Shown: piece after piece, positions 11,869 through 21,874 of the stretch
Layout: each line of letters begins with the position of its first letter
Position numbering within the stretch: the first letter of the stretch is position 1
Source of the DNA: Galeopsis tetrahit
Taxonomy: Eukaryota; Streptophyta; Magnoliopsida; Lamiales; Lamiaceae
Assembly (NCBI GenBank): GCA_963675135.1
Contig: OY776124.1
Coordinates: 16,924,066 to 16,988,065, forward strand
Reading direction: 5' to 3'
DNA: 64,000 nt
Notes under the pieces: generated by a model
Told to the model about the DNA's origin: nothing
Database searches by the model: none
What the model saw: the letters and a program-made list of their open reading frames with translations, nothing else
Translations under genes and position numbers: made by a program

Positions 11869-14048
11869 ATTAATTAACAGAAAATAAAAATATGTATACA
11901 TATGTTAATTTTGTTTCCCTTTTAATATAACATTCTGAAATCTATTTTTTAAAAATAGTATATACAATTATGCAAACAAAAATTAAGAAAAGAAAATTAT
12001 AGGCATAAAATTGAGATTTTTCATTTAAAAACAAGTGAAAAATTGGCCTCATATTTTCTCTCTATAATCAAATCATATTAAGTGAAATTAAAAAAAATCT
12101 AAGAACAAGCAGTGAAAGGTGTCTATTATATTTCCAAATGAAAACGAAATAAATATTTGGCTCCACTTTTCCCCCCATTGTTGAGGTTCAAAAAAACCTT
12201 CCATATTCTCAAATCGATAACCCTTCCTTCACAGAGAAAGGCCCAGAGCAAAAACTAGTATCAGAGTGAAAACCCTTTCTTCACATAGGAGTTACCTACC
12301 TCTGATCGATTGATTTCATATTCCACGACTAAATCTCAGCTATATAGAAACGCTCCACCCTTCCTTCTCAGGGAAACATCTCCACCCTCTGTCGGCCCCT
12401 GTTGCAAAGCCCTCCCAAAGAATCATCAATTCTTAATTTTAAGACCGTATCGACGACTCTGTCGTTTCTTCCATTGCTTTCTTTCATTAGTCTCTTATAG
12501 AACGAGTTGGAACCTTTGAAACGATCGTAGGCTCTTCCTCATTCACTAAAGGCTTATCTCATTTTCTGAAGATACATAGAATGCATGTCCTTCAATAGCA
12601 CGATGTCTCTTAGACATACCTTTCTTAGAATGTTCAGATTGAAAATCTGTGACATCTTATATAGATAATTACTCTAATCAAGATACATCTGATCTTTAAT
12701 GGGTAAACTTCTATCAAATATCACATTAAGTAAATCACTCCCACTTGGATTTGATAGAGAGTGATTATTTCAATCACAAAAAATGGTTTAGCATACCAAA
12801 TGCTTCCAATACTAGAAAATTCTAAAAAAAGAAATGGTATTATGAGGATACATTTCTAAACCCTCTGACCCAACTTTTCATACTGACTCGTAGAATCAAG
12901 TATAAGTTGCAGATTTTCAAATACAAAAAATTACTCAATAACAGGTATTTCACTCGTTCAGAGTTCTAATTGAGTTGAAGTAAATATCAATGAATAACTT
13001 TATTCATAAAACATTGACAATTATTAACAACTCATCTTCCAAAGATGATAGTTAAAGTTTAGGCATCATGGATCTTATCATATCCAACAACGTGTACTCC
13101 TTCTTATAGTCACATCCTTGTGCAACAACATAAGGTTTTGATAATTGTCGGATCATTTCATTTTCATTATATAGTTCTTTGAACTGTTGGATAAACATTC
13201 ACGCTCTATAGGTTCTTAAAATCTTTAAAGTTATGCCTTTTATTCTTAACCTCTATTAGGTGATGTCTAAAGCAATCCAAATGCCTAGACTTTGAGAAAT
13301 TGTATGGACAAGCTCAACACGTGTAAAATTATCGACGTAAGAAGTGAAAATAATCAGATCCATGTTATTTGATATTACAAAATCACATTTATTATAACGA
13401 AATATATGCAATGAAAAATTAGCAATAATAGTTTAATCAAATGGTTTTCCAGTCACTTATGAGCAAGTTAATATCAACGTGTAAAAAACTCAACTTATAA
13501 AGGCGAACACCGTAGTCCTTCTTTCACAAGCCAGTTCTCCTAATCTTGCACAACATGACTTAATCTAGCATACCGAATTTCATCAATAACTCAAGCATTT
13601 CATGAGGAACAAACACTCAATTTAGCTTCATAAAACTAAAATAGTTGTTCTCTTATAAATCATAACCATATAAACTTTTAAGATGAAAAAATACGATACC
13701 ATACTACATTGTCAATGCTTATCACCAAATAAAAAAATAACAGAAAATCATATCCCAAATCATAGACGAATAAATACATAGGTGAGATTCTAAATAATCT
13801 CTGAAGCAAATAGAAAATGTGCAGTATAAAATAATGACCATTGTCATCTCAAGTTTGCAAATCCATTGATTTAAACTTGAGTTAAGCTGACCGCACAAAT
13901 CCATCTTGTCCCCTTTCTAGAACTCGAAAAAATGCTCCACAGTCACAAGTTAGTTGTCTATCATTCTTGAATCTATAATCCACCAGGATAAGATCCAGTT
14001 AGTGATACAGTACCAGAGACAAGTATGCTAGCGCTTAAACACCAAAAA
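11869..14048. other. Non-coding interior of the gag-only element
   Basis: No pol motif or credible exon is visible on either strand. The stretch 12160-12530 is richer in C/T and resembles a gene leader, but the 69-residue ORF there (12310-12519) has no recognisable domain. Confidence 0.5.
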
Positions 14049-14810
14049 TTAGAAAATTACCTTGTCCCTCCTCGACTTAGGGCATTCACAGGCAAAATGA
14101 CCAAGCTTGCGGCATTTGAAGCATGCCATCTTACTCTTATACATTTTCCTTTTAGCATACCTATTTTTCTTATTAATCTTAGAAGTATGATTAACTCCAA
14201 TATCAATAGAAGTACGTCTAGGTCGAGACCTCTTGCCTTTTTTACTTTCCTCCCATATCCTTATTCGTTTAGAGCTCGAAGTCTCTATATAATTGGAATC
14301 AGGAAACAAAACACTTGATGAAGACTTTATGGATTTAAGTCCCTCATATTTCAACTCAACACTATGATCTGTATAAGAGAAAATTTTGACATTTTCATCA
14401 AGAGTCGTGTTGACCCTTAATTGTTCCCATTTGTCTAGAAGTGACTGGATTAGGTCCTGAATTTTATGTACCTCTGAAGACGAAGAATTACCATACTTTT
14501 CCTTTAGATACGCCCAAATATCATTTGCAGTAGGGTATAACTCACAATTGTGGATCATATCATCATTGACTAAGTTGACCAGTATATCAGGAGCTATGGA
14601 ATTTCTCATTTTCCAAGCCTGGTAACCCTCTTGATCCTCTCTAATTTGAGTCCTCATCCCAACTTCAGGATTTTCCACAATTTGGCTGATAACATCCAAT
14701 GCATCATGTTCCCTAAGAACATTCAAAATATCAAGAAGCCACGTCTCATAATTATCGTCACCGGGTTTTTCAATCTGGTTCAACTCAACGAGGATAACTT
14801 TTGTAGCCAT
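14049..14810 (-). CDS. Retrotransposon gag with CCHC zinc knuckle (253 aa)
   Basis: This is an uninterrupted frame from ATG at 14810. The N-terminal half has the copia gag-type fold signature (residues ~15-30 DDNYETWLLDILNVLREHDA; ~95-110 ANDIWAYLKEKYGN). A basic linker (KGKRSRPRRTS) follows, and near the C-terminus the nucleic-acid-binding knuckle CFKCRKLGHFACEC (C-X2-C-X4-H-X4-C). In retroelements this protein packages the RNA into particles. The frame stops soon after the knuckle (CPKSRRDKVIF) with no protease following, unlike a full copia polyprotein. It lies about 2 kb inside the 5' LTR. Being intact while the rest of the element lacks pol suggests a gag-only non-autonomous element rather than random decay. 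Expression is not shown. Confidence 0.8.
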   Translation of the reverse strand: MATKVILVELNQIEKPGDDNYETWLLDILNVLREHDALDVISQIVENPEVGMRTQIREDQEGYQAWKMRNSIAPDILVNLVNDDMIHNCELYPTANDIWAYLKEKYGNSSSSEVHKIQDLIQSLLDKWEQLRVNTTLDENVKIFSYTDHSVELKYEGLKSIKSSSSVLFPDSNYIETSSSKRIRIWEESKKGKRSRPRRTSIDIGVNHTSKINKKNRYAKRKMYKSKMACFKCRKLGHFACECPKSRRDKVIF

Positions 14811-16840
14811 TGTCTGATTAATAATAGAAGTGATTCAACAAGTTAATATTTATTTATATTATGTTCAACGGTAAGCTAACTGACATTTAAAAAATTCGAC
14901 ACAAAATTTGATATCGAAAAATAACTTAGAGCTATTAATCATCAATCTCACTAAGTATCCTCATTTAATAGATTCAACTCCAAAACATGAACAAAATTAG
15001 TTCTAGCATTTAATTCAAAAATTAGTTAAAACTCCCACTCAACAACATGAATCTAAATGCTTAAATATTTATCACATAAATACAATAAAGCTTAATCATG
15101 TCATAAGTTAAAACAACCCAAAGTAGTTCAGGTAATCAAAAAACTATTGTAAGTCTAACAAACCAACTACAATGGTTATTTCAGAAAGATCTCGTTTCAG
15201 CTACACTATCAGGCAGTTAACTTGAAGATTTCAGATAACCTTCAATGTATTTTATGCACCCTTGTAGTACTACTTTAGTACCAATATTATAAAAAATAAT
15301 GGGAAATATTACAGATCACGGTTCTCCATCCGAATGTTGATCCAACTTCTCAAGCTAAGAACGTCGGATCCCCGAAATCATCTACAGCACGTAAACAAGT
15401 CGTTCAAACGGTTAGTTTACTAGTATATTTTTACCCAATCATGTCAACAATTTTCATAAAATTATCACTTTCCAATCTAGACATAATTCATCTAAGAAAA
15501 CTACAATAAGTTCTCTTGAAATTGTCTTAGCTCGAGTTTTAACTCCAATTAAATCACGAGCTTCGCAATTGGAATATCCTTACGTGATAATAGAAGAGCG
15601 ACAAACTATAAATCTCCATTAATTAACGTAAAGTTCCCAAAAAATGTAGTGACTTTTAATCATGTAATTCTTAAAATCACGGAGCTTAACTCCATTATCT
15701 CGAATTTATTGAACATTAAATGTTCTTATTCTTTTGAGTCATACCCATAAAACGAGAAACCATTAAAACTAATTTAATGTTCAAAAACTCTAACACATGA
15801 ATTTCAAGCTCATAATTACGCAAATAAATTAATTCTAGGAGTAATTAGCTAATTCACAAGTGAAATAAGTTCAATCAAGATTCTCATTCTTATAGATAAA
15901 TAAGCACTTAAACTTTTCCTTGTTCAAATACCTTCATACTATGCAAAATTAAGAATCTACAGGAAAAACGGAGCTCACATAAATTTTCAGAACTAAAAAC
16001 TGAGTTATAACGAGCCCAAACAAGATTAAAATAGCGCACAACTATACTGTACGCCGAAAAACAGCTCTGGCGGACCGGAAAAACACCCAGCCACGCCGGT
16101 AAACCGTCAGACGCGCTTCTAGGCGGAATCTGCGCTCCTCACGCGTCGCCCACGTGTCGGATCGTCGTCACACGCGCCGGGACGCGCCGGAAAACAATCT
16201 CACGCGCTGAGTCATCACCTCACGCGCCGAGTCGCCACCTCGCGCGTTGTGACACACCGGTCGCTAGGTTAACTCGCCACCAATGTTTCCGAGGCACCGC
16301 GACTCGACTCACTGAGTTGACTTGGTCTAACTCGCTAGGTTTAGAAAATTTCTTTTTTGGCCCTTAGAGCTAGAATATCTAATTCTCATAAAACAATCGA
16401 CAAAGTTTCTGAAACTATTTAAAATAACCTCAAAAACGTGAATTTAAAAAAAATTCATATCTCACTCGTTTCTTAACCAAAATTAACAAACTTTATATCG
16501 ATAGAATCCTCATTCAATGTACTTCATCCCAATAACAAGAATTAATCACGATTCCCTATATAACATTCGTAATTTCTAGTCAAAGTTTCTGTAAATTTCC
16601 AAAGATCAATTTTTTTCTCCCAAATGGTAAGGCCGGAAAATATGAAACTTTCCAGATATCATCTACACTATATTACGCATGTACATAAAAAAATTCAGCC
16701 TCTAATTCCACCGATTGAAAAATAAAAAAAAAAACTTAAAAAATACAGATTCTCCATAATTTCAGTGCATAATTAACAAATCAATTATGGACATGCTGAC
16801 ATACGAATAATTAAGGCATACGTACGAGAATCCAATACAT
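14811..16840 (-). other. Long leader of the gag-only element with a GC-rich block
   Basis: This is about 2 kb of untranslated sequence between the primer site and gag. It is AT-rich except for 16050-16290, which is strongly GC-rich with reiterated CACGCGCC/GCGCGT words in diverged ~20-25 bp units. No ORF is apparent. Confidence 0.6.
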
Positions 16841-16854
16841 TGGCTCTGATACCA
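16841..16854 (-). other. Primer-binding site, initiator tRNA-Met type
   Basis: The minus strand reads TGGTATCAGAGCCA one base inside the LTR, a perfect match to the standard plant copia primer site. Confidence 0.9.
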
Positions 16855-16855
16855 A

Positions 16856-17242
16856 TGTAGGTTTTAATTAATCAAAAATAAGAATTAGAATCACCAACCT
16901 ATAATTCTCAATGCAGCGTAAGATTGTAGAACCCAGTTGAATTCCACGTACGTATTGTGACCCTCGTAGTCAGAATACGATCACGTGAATTGATTCAAAA
17001 ATCATTTCTTGTATCCACAATCTAAGTATCTTTGAGTGTGAAATGTTTTATGGCACATAATACAGATCCTCCGTTTTTGTCTTTTGTCTGTCTTTGGTGT
17101 GGATAAGATAACTTTTTTCTCTCTGCGTTAGAAGATTTGAAAATTCCGATGGATTTCTTTTCTTATTAGGAGGTTATCTTATTATCTTTCATACGTGGAT
17201 AAATATATATATATTAATAAATAAAATCATTATTTATTTACA
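16856..17242 (-). repeat. 5' LTR of the gag-only element
   Basis: The LTR begins TGTAGG, ends TTTACA, and is collinear with 4631-4995. It carries a ~25 bp segment around 17090-17120 that the other LTR lacks. Confidence 0.85.
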
Positions 17243-17349
17243 ATAATAATAATAAAAATACCATTAATACATATATATATATATTATACTTCATGGTTAA
17301 AATTTAAGGGGGCATGACCCTTCTCCCCATAAGCATCGGTCCGTCTCTG
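17243..17349. mobile_element. Right end of the split hAT-type element
   Basis: TTTAAGGGGGCATGACC and TCGGTCCGTCTCTG match the right end of the elements at 42637 and 44177. The left portion lies at 4161-4630 on the other side of the retrotransposon. From 17350 to about 17700 I see no feature. Confidence 0.7.
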
Positions 17350-17699
17350 TTCGTTTCAGTTTAGATTGTACGTTTACTGTACAGGCATAATTTAAGACAA
17401 GAGTTGTTTATTGTATTAAAGAAGGTAAAGTAAAGTGTATGAAAGTCTATTGATTAATAAAGTAAATAATAAAATAATGTTAGTAGTAAAGTATAATAAA
17501 GCGATGTCATGTGATGTAATTTTGAGATGTTTGAGGATGAGGTTTAAAGAGAAAAAATTATTTTATTACTAAATAAGAAAATGCACAATCTAGATCGGGA
17601 TATCCATTTTTTTACAAATGCACAATCTAATCTGGAATGGGGGAGTACTAGGCATTTGGGCTATTACTAATTAAGCATTATGCAGATCTAAATATTCAT

Positions 17700-18601
17700 A
17701 ACTAATTAAGTATTTGGATTGGTCATTGGGTAGTATGGGCCAAGGGTTTATTGTTATTGTTAATAGTTTGTAATTAGGGTTAGTTTATGCCAGAGTGTGA
17801 TGAATCATATAAATGGATGTGAGTTTTATGTCATAATCTCGAGATTCAAATGAGTTTTAGTTTGCTGAAGTACTCAGTTGTTGGGAAAATCAGATGGTGT
17901 ACTTAGTTGATAGAAGTCTTCTGGAAGACTCAGCTGATGGGCGTACATTCTGGTGGAGTCAGGCAAGCTAACTTAGACCTGATCAAATGAGGTGGAGGTT
18001 TCCAATCAGATGAGAAGGTGTTGCTTAGGATCAGCTCAAAATGAGAAGATCAGTAGAGTTCTGTTTGCAAAGTTAGTCTTTTGACTAAGTGTTGGGATAT
18101 CAGAAGAGTAATAAGAAGAGAGAGGTCTTCTGATTGTGTCATTTGTTTGCAAGAGCAAGTGAAGGGCAAGGAGGTCAATTCAGATTGGGTCACGCTAAAA
18201 GTGTGAGTTTGTTAGGAGGTTTCAACAAAATCCGCGTTGGCAATAATCACGCAATCAACGCACGCCGCAATCAGTGTTGGCATCTATAAATACCCCATAA
18301 CTTGTAATTGTGAAAGTTTGACGCTTACAAGCATTCGTTATTGAGTTGAGAGTTTACGAGTGAGGTGAGGAGAAATCCCTTTTCGAGTGTTGAGTGTTGT
18401 AAACATTCTTTTATCAATCAAGATTGAAGTCGTGTGTCCAGTGGATGTAGATCAAGTTGATCGAACCACTTAAATTCTTGCGTGCTCTGTTTTCTGTTCT
18501 CGTTCTTATATTTGTGAATTGCCATTTTTTGTTGGATTGTTTGTGGATATGGTTATTCATTTGGATTAGAGACGTCTAATCGAGTGGGTAATTAACTAAC
18601 A
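17700..18601 (+). repeat. LTR of a plus-strand copia element (5' limit approximate)
   Basis: The segment ends TTAACTAACA at 18601, followed two bases later by a primer-type sequence TGGCGCCGTATGTGGGAA (18604-18621) and then gag. A TATA box (CTATAAATACC, 18283-18293) fits an LTR promoter. The left end is a guess because no second LTR is present. Confidence 0.55.
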
Positions 18602-18657
18602 ATTGGCGCCGTATGTGGGAATCAAGAGTCGTCCATAGAGCAATTGCGAGATCAGAG

Positions 18658-19478
18658 ATGGAGAATTCGACCAAGTATAATATTGAGAAGTTCTCAGGCA
18701 CCGGTGAATTTGGGTTGTGGAGAGTCAAGATGCAGGCTCTTCTAGAACACCAAGGTTAGTTCGACGTGCTCGAAAAACCTACAGCCCCTGCTGGTGAATT
18801 TGCAACAACTACTGCTAAAAGGAACAAGATGTTACGGAAAGCTCGAAGCATGATTCTGCTCTACCTTGGTGATAAGGTTCTTAGAGAAGTTGCTAAAGAG
18901 AGAATCGCGAAGGAGGTTTGGGACAAGCTAGGTAAACTTTATATGGTTAAAATATTAGCTAACTGTCTCTATTCGAAATAGAAGTTGTATGCCTTCAGAA
19001 TGGGAGATGACAAACCCATTCCGGATCAGCTTGACGAGTTCAATAGAATTCTTGATGATCTAGAGAATTTAGATGTCAAGTTAGAGGAAGAGGATAAAGC
19101 TCTGATTCTATTGAGTGCTCTCCCTAAGTCCTTTGAAATCTTAAAAGACACCATCTTGTATGGTAGGAAGGAAAGTATTACTCCCTCCGTCTCACAAGTG
19201 TTTGGACCACAAGATGGGCACACTTAATAAGAAAAAAGAGTAATGTGTGGAGTGTTGAGAGGAAATTTTGTAAAGTTATATGGATAAAGTAAAAAGGTGA
19301 TTGGAAAGATAGTAAAAGTAATGAAATTTTGTATAAATATGTGAATATTGTGAGGGTGGAGTTTATGAGAGAGTTTCCTTTTATAGGTGTGCAAACAATT
19401 GTGGGACGGACAAATAAGGTAAGTGTGCAAACAGTTGTGAGACGGAAGGAGTACATTGGAGGATAATTTAATATCCTC
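18658..19478 (+). pseudogene. Copia gag, two in-frame stops, MITE insertion, truncated
   Basis: From ATG at 18658 one frame reads MENSTKYNIEKFSGTGEFGLWRVKMQALLEHQG, then a TAG, then FDVLEKP to LYSK, a second TAG, then KLYAFRMGDDKPIPDQLDEF and on to GRKESIT. This is the typical N-terminal gag of Tork-like copia elements (LWRVKMQALLEHQG; LYAFRM; LLSALPKSF). A Stowaway-like element (19181-19451) sits in the ESIT-LED codons with a TA duplication. A few codons follow it before the reading is lost at about 19478, where PMEI upstream sequence begins. Knuckle and pol are missing. Confidence 0.85.
19181..19451. mobile_element. Stowaway-like MITE (271 bp) inside copia gag
   Basis: The ends CTCCCTCCGTCTCACAAGTG and TTGTGAGACGGAAGGAG are inverted and flanked by TA. 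Removing the element plus one TA restores a gag reading frame. Confidence 0.92.
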
Positions 19479-19785
19479 CTCACAAATAAATACACTCTTC
19501 ACATATTTGTGCTAACAAGAAAAAAAAAAGACGAATTTAATTCCATCGAAGATATCAACGTGTCAACCAAAATATTCATAAAATCCCACAACAAAATCGA
19601 CCCTGCAAATCTATTTTATAATTATGTCAATTCTCTATATATACAAAATCAACCAATATACTCAAATCTATTTTATAATTATATCAATTCCCATGTATGC
19701 TTCACTTCACCACCTATATAAACGTACTTACACAGGAGATAATTAATTTAAGAAAACAAAAAACAAAAAAACTAAGAAAAAGAAA
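19479..19785 (+). promoter_or_regulatory. Promoter and leader of PMEI copy 2
   Basis: This is collinear with the upstream regions of copies 1 and 3 and has no insertion. It has TATATAAAC at 19715-19723. The stretch around 19690-19702 is the unoccupied counterpart of the CACTA insertion site at 27247/41189. Confidence 0.75.
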
Positions 19786-19817
19786 ATGGCATCCATCATT
19801 TTTTTTTTTACCTCTCT

Positions 19818-20939
19818 ATGGACCTTCTACATGTAGTCAGAGTGTCGTATGGTGTCTTATTACTACCGTAGTCAATTAAATGTGAACCATTAAAAATTAA
19901 ATTTAAAGACTTAAACCTGATGACCTATTATCTTTTGTACTTTGTGTCATCTATGTGTCGTATGGTGTCATACATTGATTTTTTTTATATTTAATTTAAT
20001 TAATTAAAATATATAATTATAAAATTACATTTTTATCCTAATACATTAATATATTATATCATATTTATTAATTTAATTAAAATATATATTTTTAAAATAA
20101 CCTATTTACCCTTATATTATATTATTAATAAAATTAACAAATCAAACTAAACTAAAATAAAATCAGAATAAACTAAAATAAAAATCATATAAACTAAAAT
20201 AAGAATTTTTACTGAATATCGATTGTGCAACCAGGCACGACTGTTTGACCTTGAAAGTGAGCACTTACAACACATTTTTTGGATTGCATGGTTTACTGAG
20301 TATCGACTGTGCAATCGTGCACGGCTGTTGGACCGTGCAAGTGCGTACTTTCAGTACATTTTTTTATTTACACGGATGACTGAGTATCGACTGTGCAACC
20401 ATGCACGGCTGTTGGACCGTGCAAGTGAGTACTTTCAGTACATTTTTCGATTTACACAGGTGACTGAGTGTAGACCGTGCAATTGTGCACGTCTGTTAGA
20501 CCGTGCAATTGTGCACGTCTGTTAGACCGTGAAAGTGAGCACTTCTAGAACATTTATCGATGTATACGAGTGATTGAGTATAGACCGTGCAATCCTGCAC
20601 GACTCCTGAATCGTGCACAATACCGCTTACAATACATTTTTCAATTTACATGGGTTACTGAGAATAGACTGTGCAATTTATGCACGGCTGCTGGAGCGTG
20701 CACAATCAAAATTTTGCTTATATAAAAAGGGTAGAATAGTAATTTTGCTTAATATATATACATATAAATAATTTTAATAAAAGAAGGGTAATATAGTAAA
20801 TAACAAAATACAATTTAAAAATGATTTTATTAATTTAAACTTGTATAACAGGTAGCAGGTTCATACGACGCCGCGTGGCGCGATTCGACGCGCTGACTAC
20901 ATAGTCATTTTGTACAATTTGACTACACTAAGAAAAACC
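19818..20939. mobile_element. 1.1-kb insertion in PMEI copy 2, family unknown
   Basis: CCTCTCT (19811-19817) recurs at 20940-20946 and the PMEI reading continues, which brackets an insertion with a 7-bp (or imperfect 8-bp) duplication. Near its left end is CTACATGTAGTCAG and near its right end CTGACTACATAG, an imperfect inverted pair set in from the ends by about 9 and 35 bp. A second copy of the left part occurs at 42650-42943. No transposase is present. It contains the 84-bp array at 20209-20735. Confidence 0.65.
20209..20735. repeat. 84-bp tandem repeats, about six copies
   Basis: Units begin (T)ACTGAGTATCGACTGTGCAA at about 20209, 20293, 20377, 20461, 20570 and 20655. The fourth spacing is longer owing to an internal ~27-bp duplication. 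Each unit has GTGCACGGCTGTTGGACCGTGC, itself an imperfect inverted repeat. Because 84 is a multiple of three, one frame stays open for 100 codons (20223-20525); this is a repeat artefact, not a gene. Confidence 0.9.
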
Positions 20940-21707
20940 CCTCTCTCATTGGCTTTCTTATGCATCTGCCAAACTGATTTGGTATCGGATGTTTTCTCTA
21001 AAGCACTCAACCCCTCTTTATGCACCCAAGTCCTACGATCAGACTCACTTTCTCGTGGGGCTGATCTTTTAAGTTTGGGTCAAATCATAATCGAAAAATC
21101 TGAAGCTGCAACCCAAGACTTTATCAAAGTAGTTAGGTCTTTTAGCAATGCCAAAACAAGATAGTGGATACACATGTTGAAACAAGCAACGACGCCATTG
21201 ATGACTTAAAATAATGCTCATGATATTTTAAAGGAGTAGAGAACAAAGGTGATATTCAGACAGTAGGATCTACGGCGTTGACTAATGTTAGAACATGTGA
21301 TGATGAGTTTCGAAGTAGTGAACCGCCTAAGGTTAAGGAGGCCAACAAAAGAGCACAAGATCTCTTGATGTTCTTCTTCGTTATTGCTAATAAGTTGTGG
21401 GATGCATATGGATACAGATTTTAATTAATAATCAATCAATATACTAGATTAATTTTTTGAGTTTTGTGATACGAGGCTAGATTGATTTTGGAGGATTTTA
21501 TTTGATATATATATATGCGTCCTTTCCTTTTATTAAATATATGTTAAAGTATGAATACATTTTCTAATTTATGGAGGCATCTTCAAAATTCATTAATCAG
21601 TAAATAATATTCACTTTGGTATAATACATTTGTAATTAGGCCTAAGATAGATTACTAATTAAGTTTTGGGCTAATCTTGTATGAAATATTGCATATATGT
21701 ATTTCAG

Positions 21708-21870
21708 TCATTCACACACATGTTCTTTATAAATACACCCACAAGCTTAATTCACACACACATTTTTTATAAATACACCAACAAGCTTAATTCACCCACA
21801 CATTTTTTATAAATACACCAACAAACTTAATTCACACACACATTTTTTATAAATACACCCACTGACAACT
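21708..21870. repeat. ~43-bp tandem repeat, four copies
   Basis: Units of the type TTCACACACACATTTTTTATAAATACACC followed by AACAAGCTTAA repeat four times. Similar TTTATAAATACACCCACTG words recur in the centre of the adjacent palindrome, in both orientations. Confidence 0.85.
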
Positions 21871-21874
21871 TAAT

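Larger units (their letters stand above)
4631..17242 (-). mobile_element. LTR retrotransposon with gag only (TR-GAG-like), minus strand
   Basis: Two direct LTRs (365 and 387 bp) bound a 12.6 kb unit. A polypurine tract complement abuts the left LTR and a perfect initiator-Met primer site abuts the right one, so the 5' end is on the right. The flanks (AAAAT left, ATAAT right) match in four of five bases. The only protein visible is gag (14049-14810); I see no protease, integrase, RT or RNase H motif. The interior is inflated by a CACTA-type end at 5099 and MITEs at 7140, 10743 and 11651. It inserted into a hAT copy (4161-4630 / 17243-17349). Confidence 0.8.
19786..21400 (+). pseudogene. PMEI-like, copy 2 (broken by an insertion and decayed)
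   Basis: The ATG at 19786 opens MASIIFFFTSL, then a 1.1 kb insertion (19818-20939) interrupts the signal peptide. The rest resumes at 20940 with SLAFLCICQTDLVSDVFSKALNPSLCTQVL and IIIEKSEAATQDFIKVVRSFSNAK. The first structural Cys is Phe (SDVFSK). A deletion around 21160 shifts the frame into a stop; a further TAA lies in the LKECS region, and the terminal TGA has become TGG. All four helices are recognisable at DNA level, so it was a full-length PMEI gene. Confidence 0.9.

Noticed and set aside
20223..20525. 100-codon frame that looks like a repeat protein
   Set aside because: It exists because the DNA repeat unit is 84 bp, a multiple of three; there is no start context and it sits inside a transposable insertion.
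20209..20735. Regularly spaced repeats that might suggest a CRISPR array
   Set aside because: Units are contiguous with no unique spacers and the genome is a plant nuclear genome.
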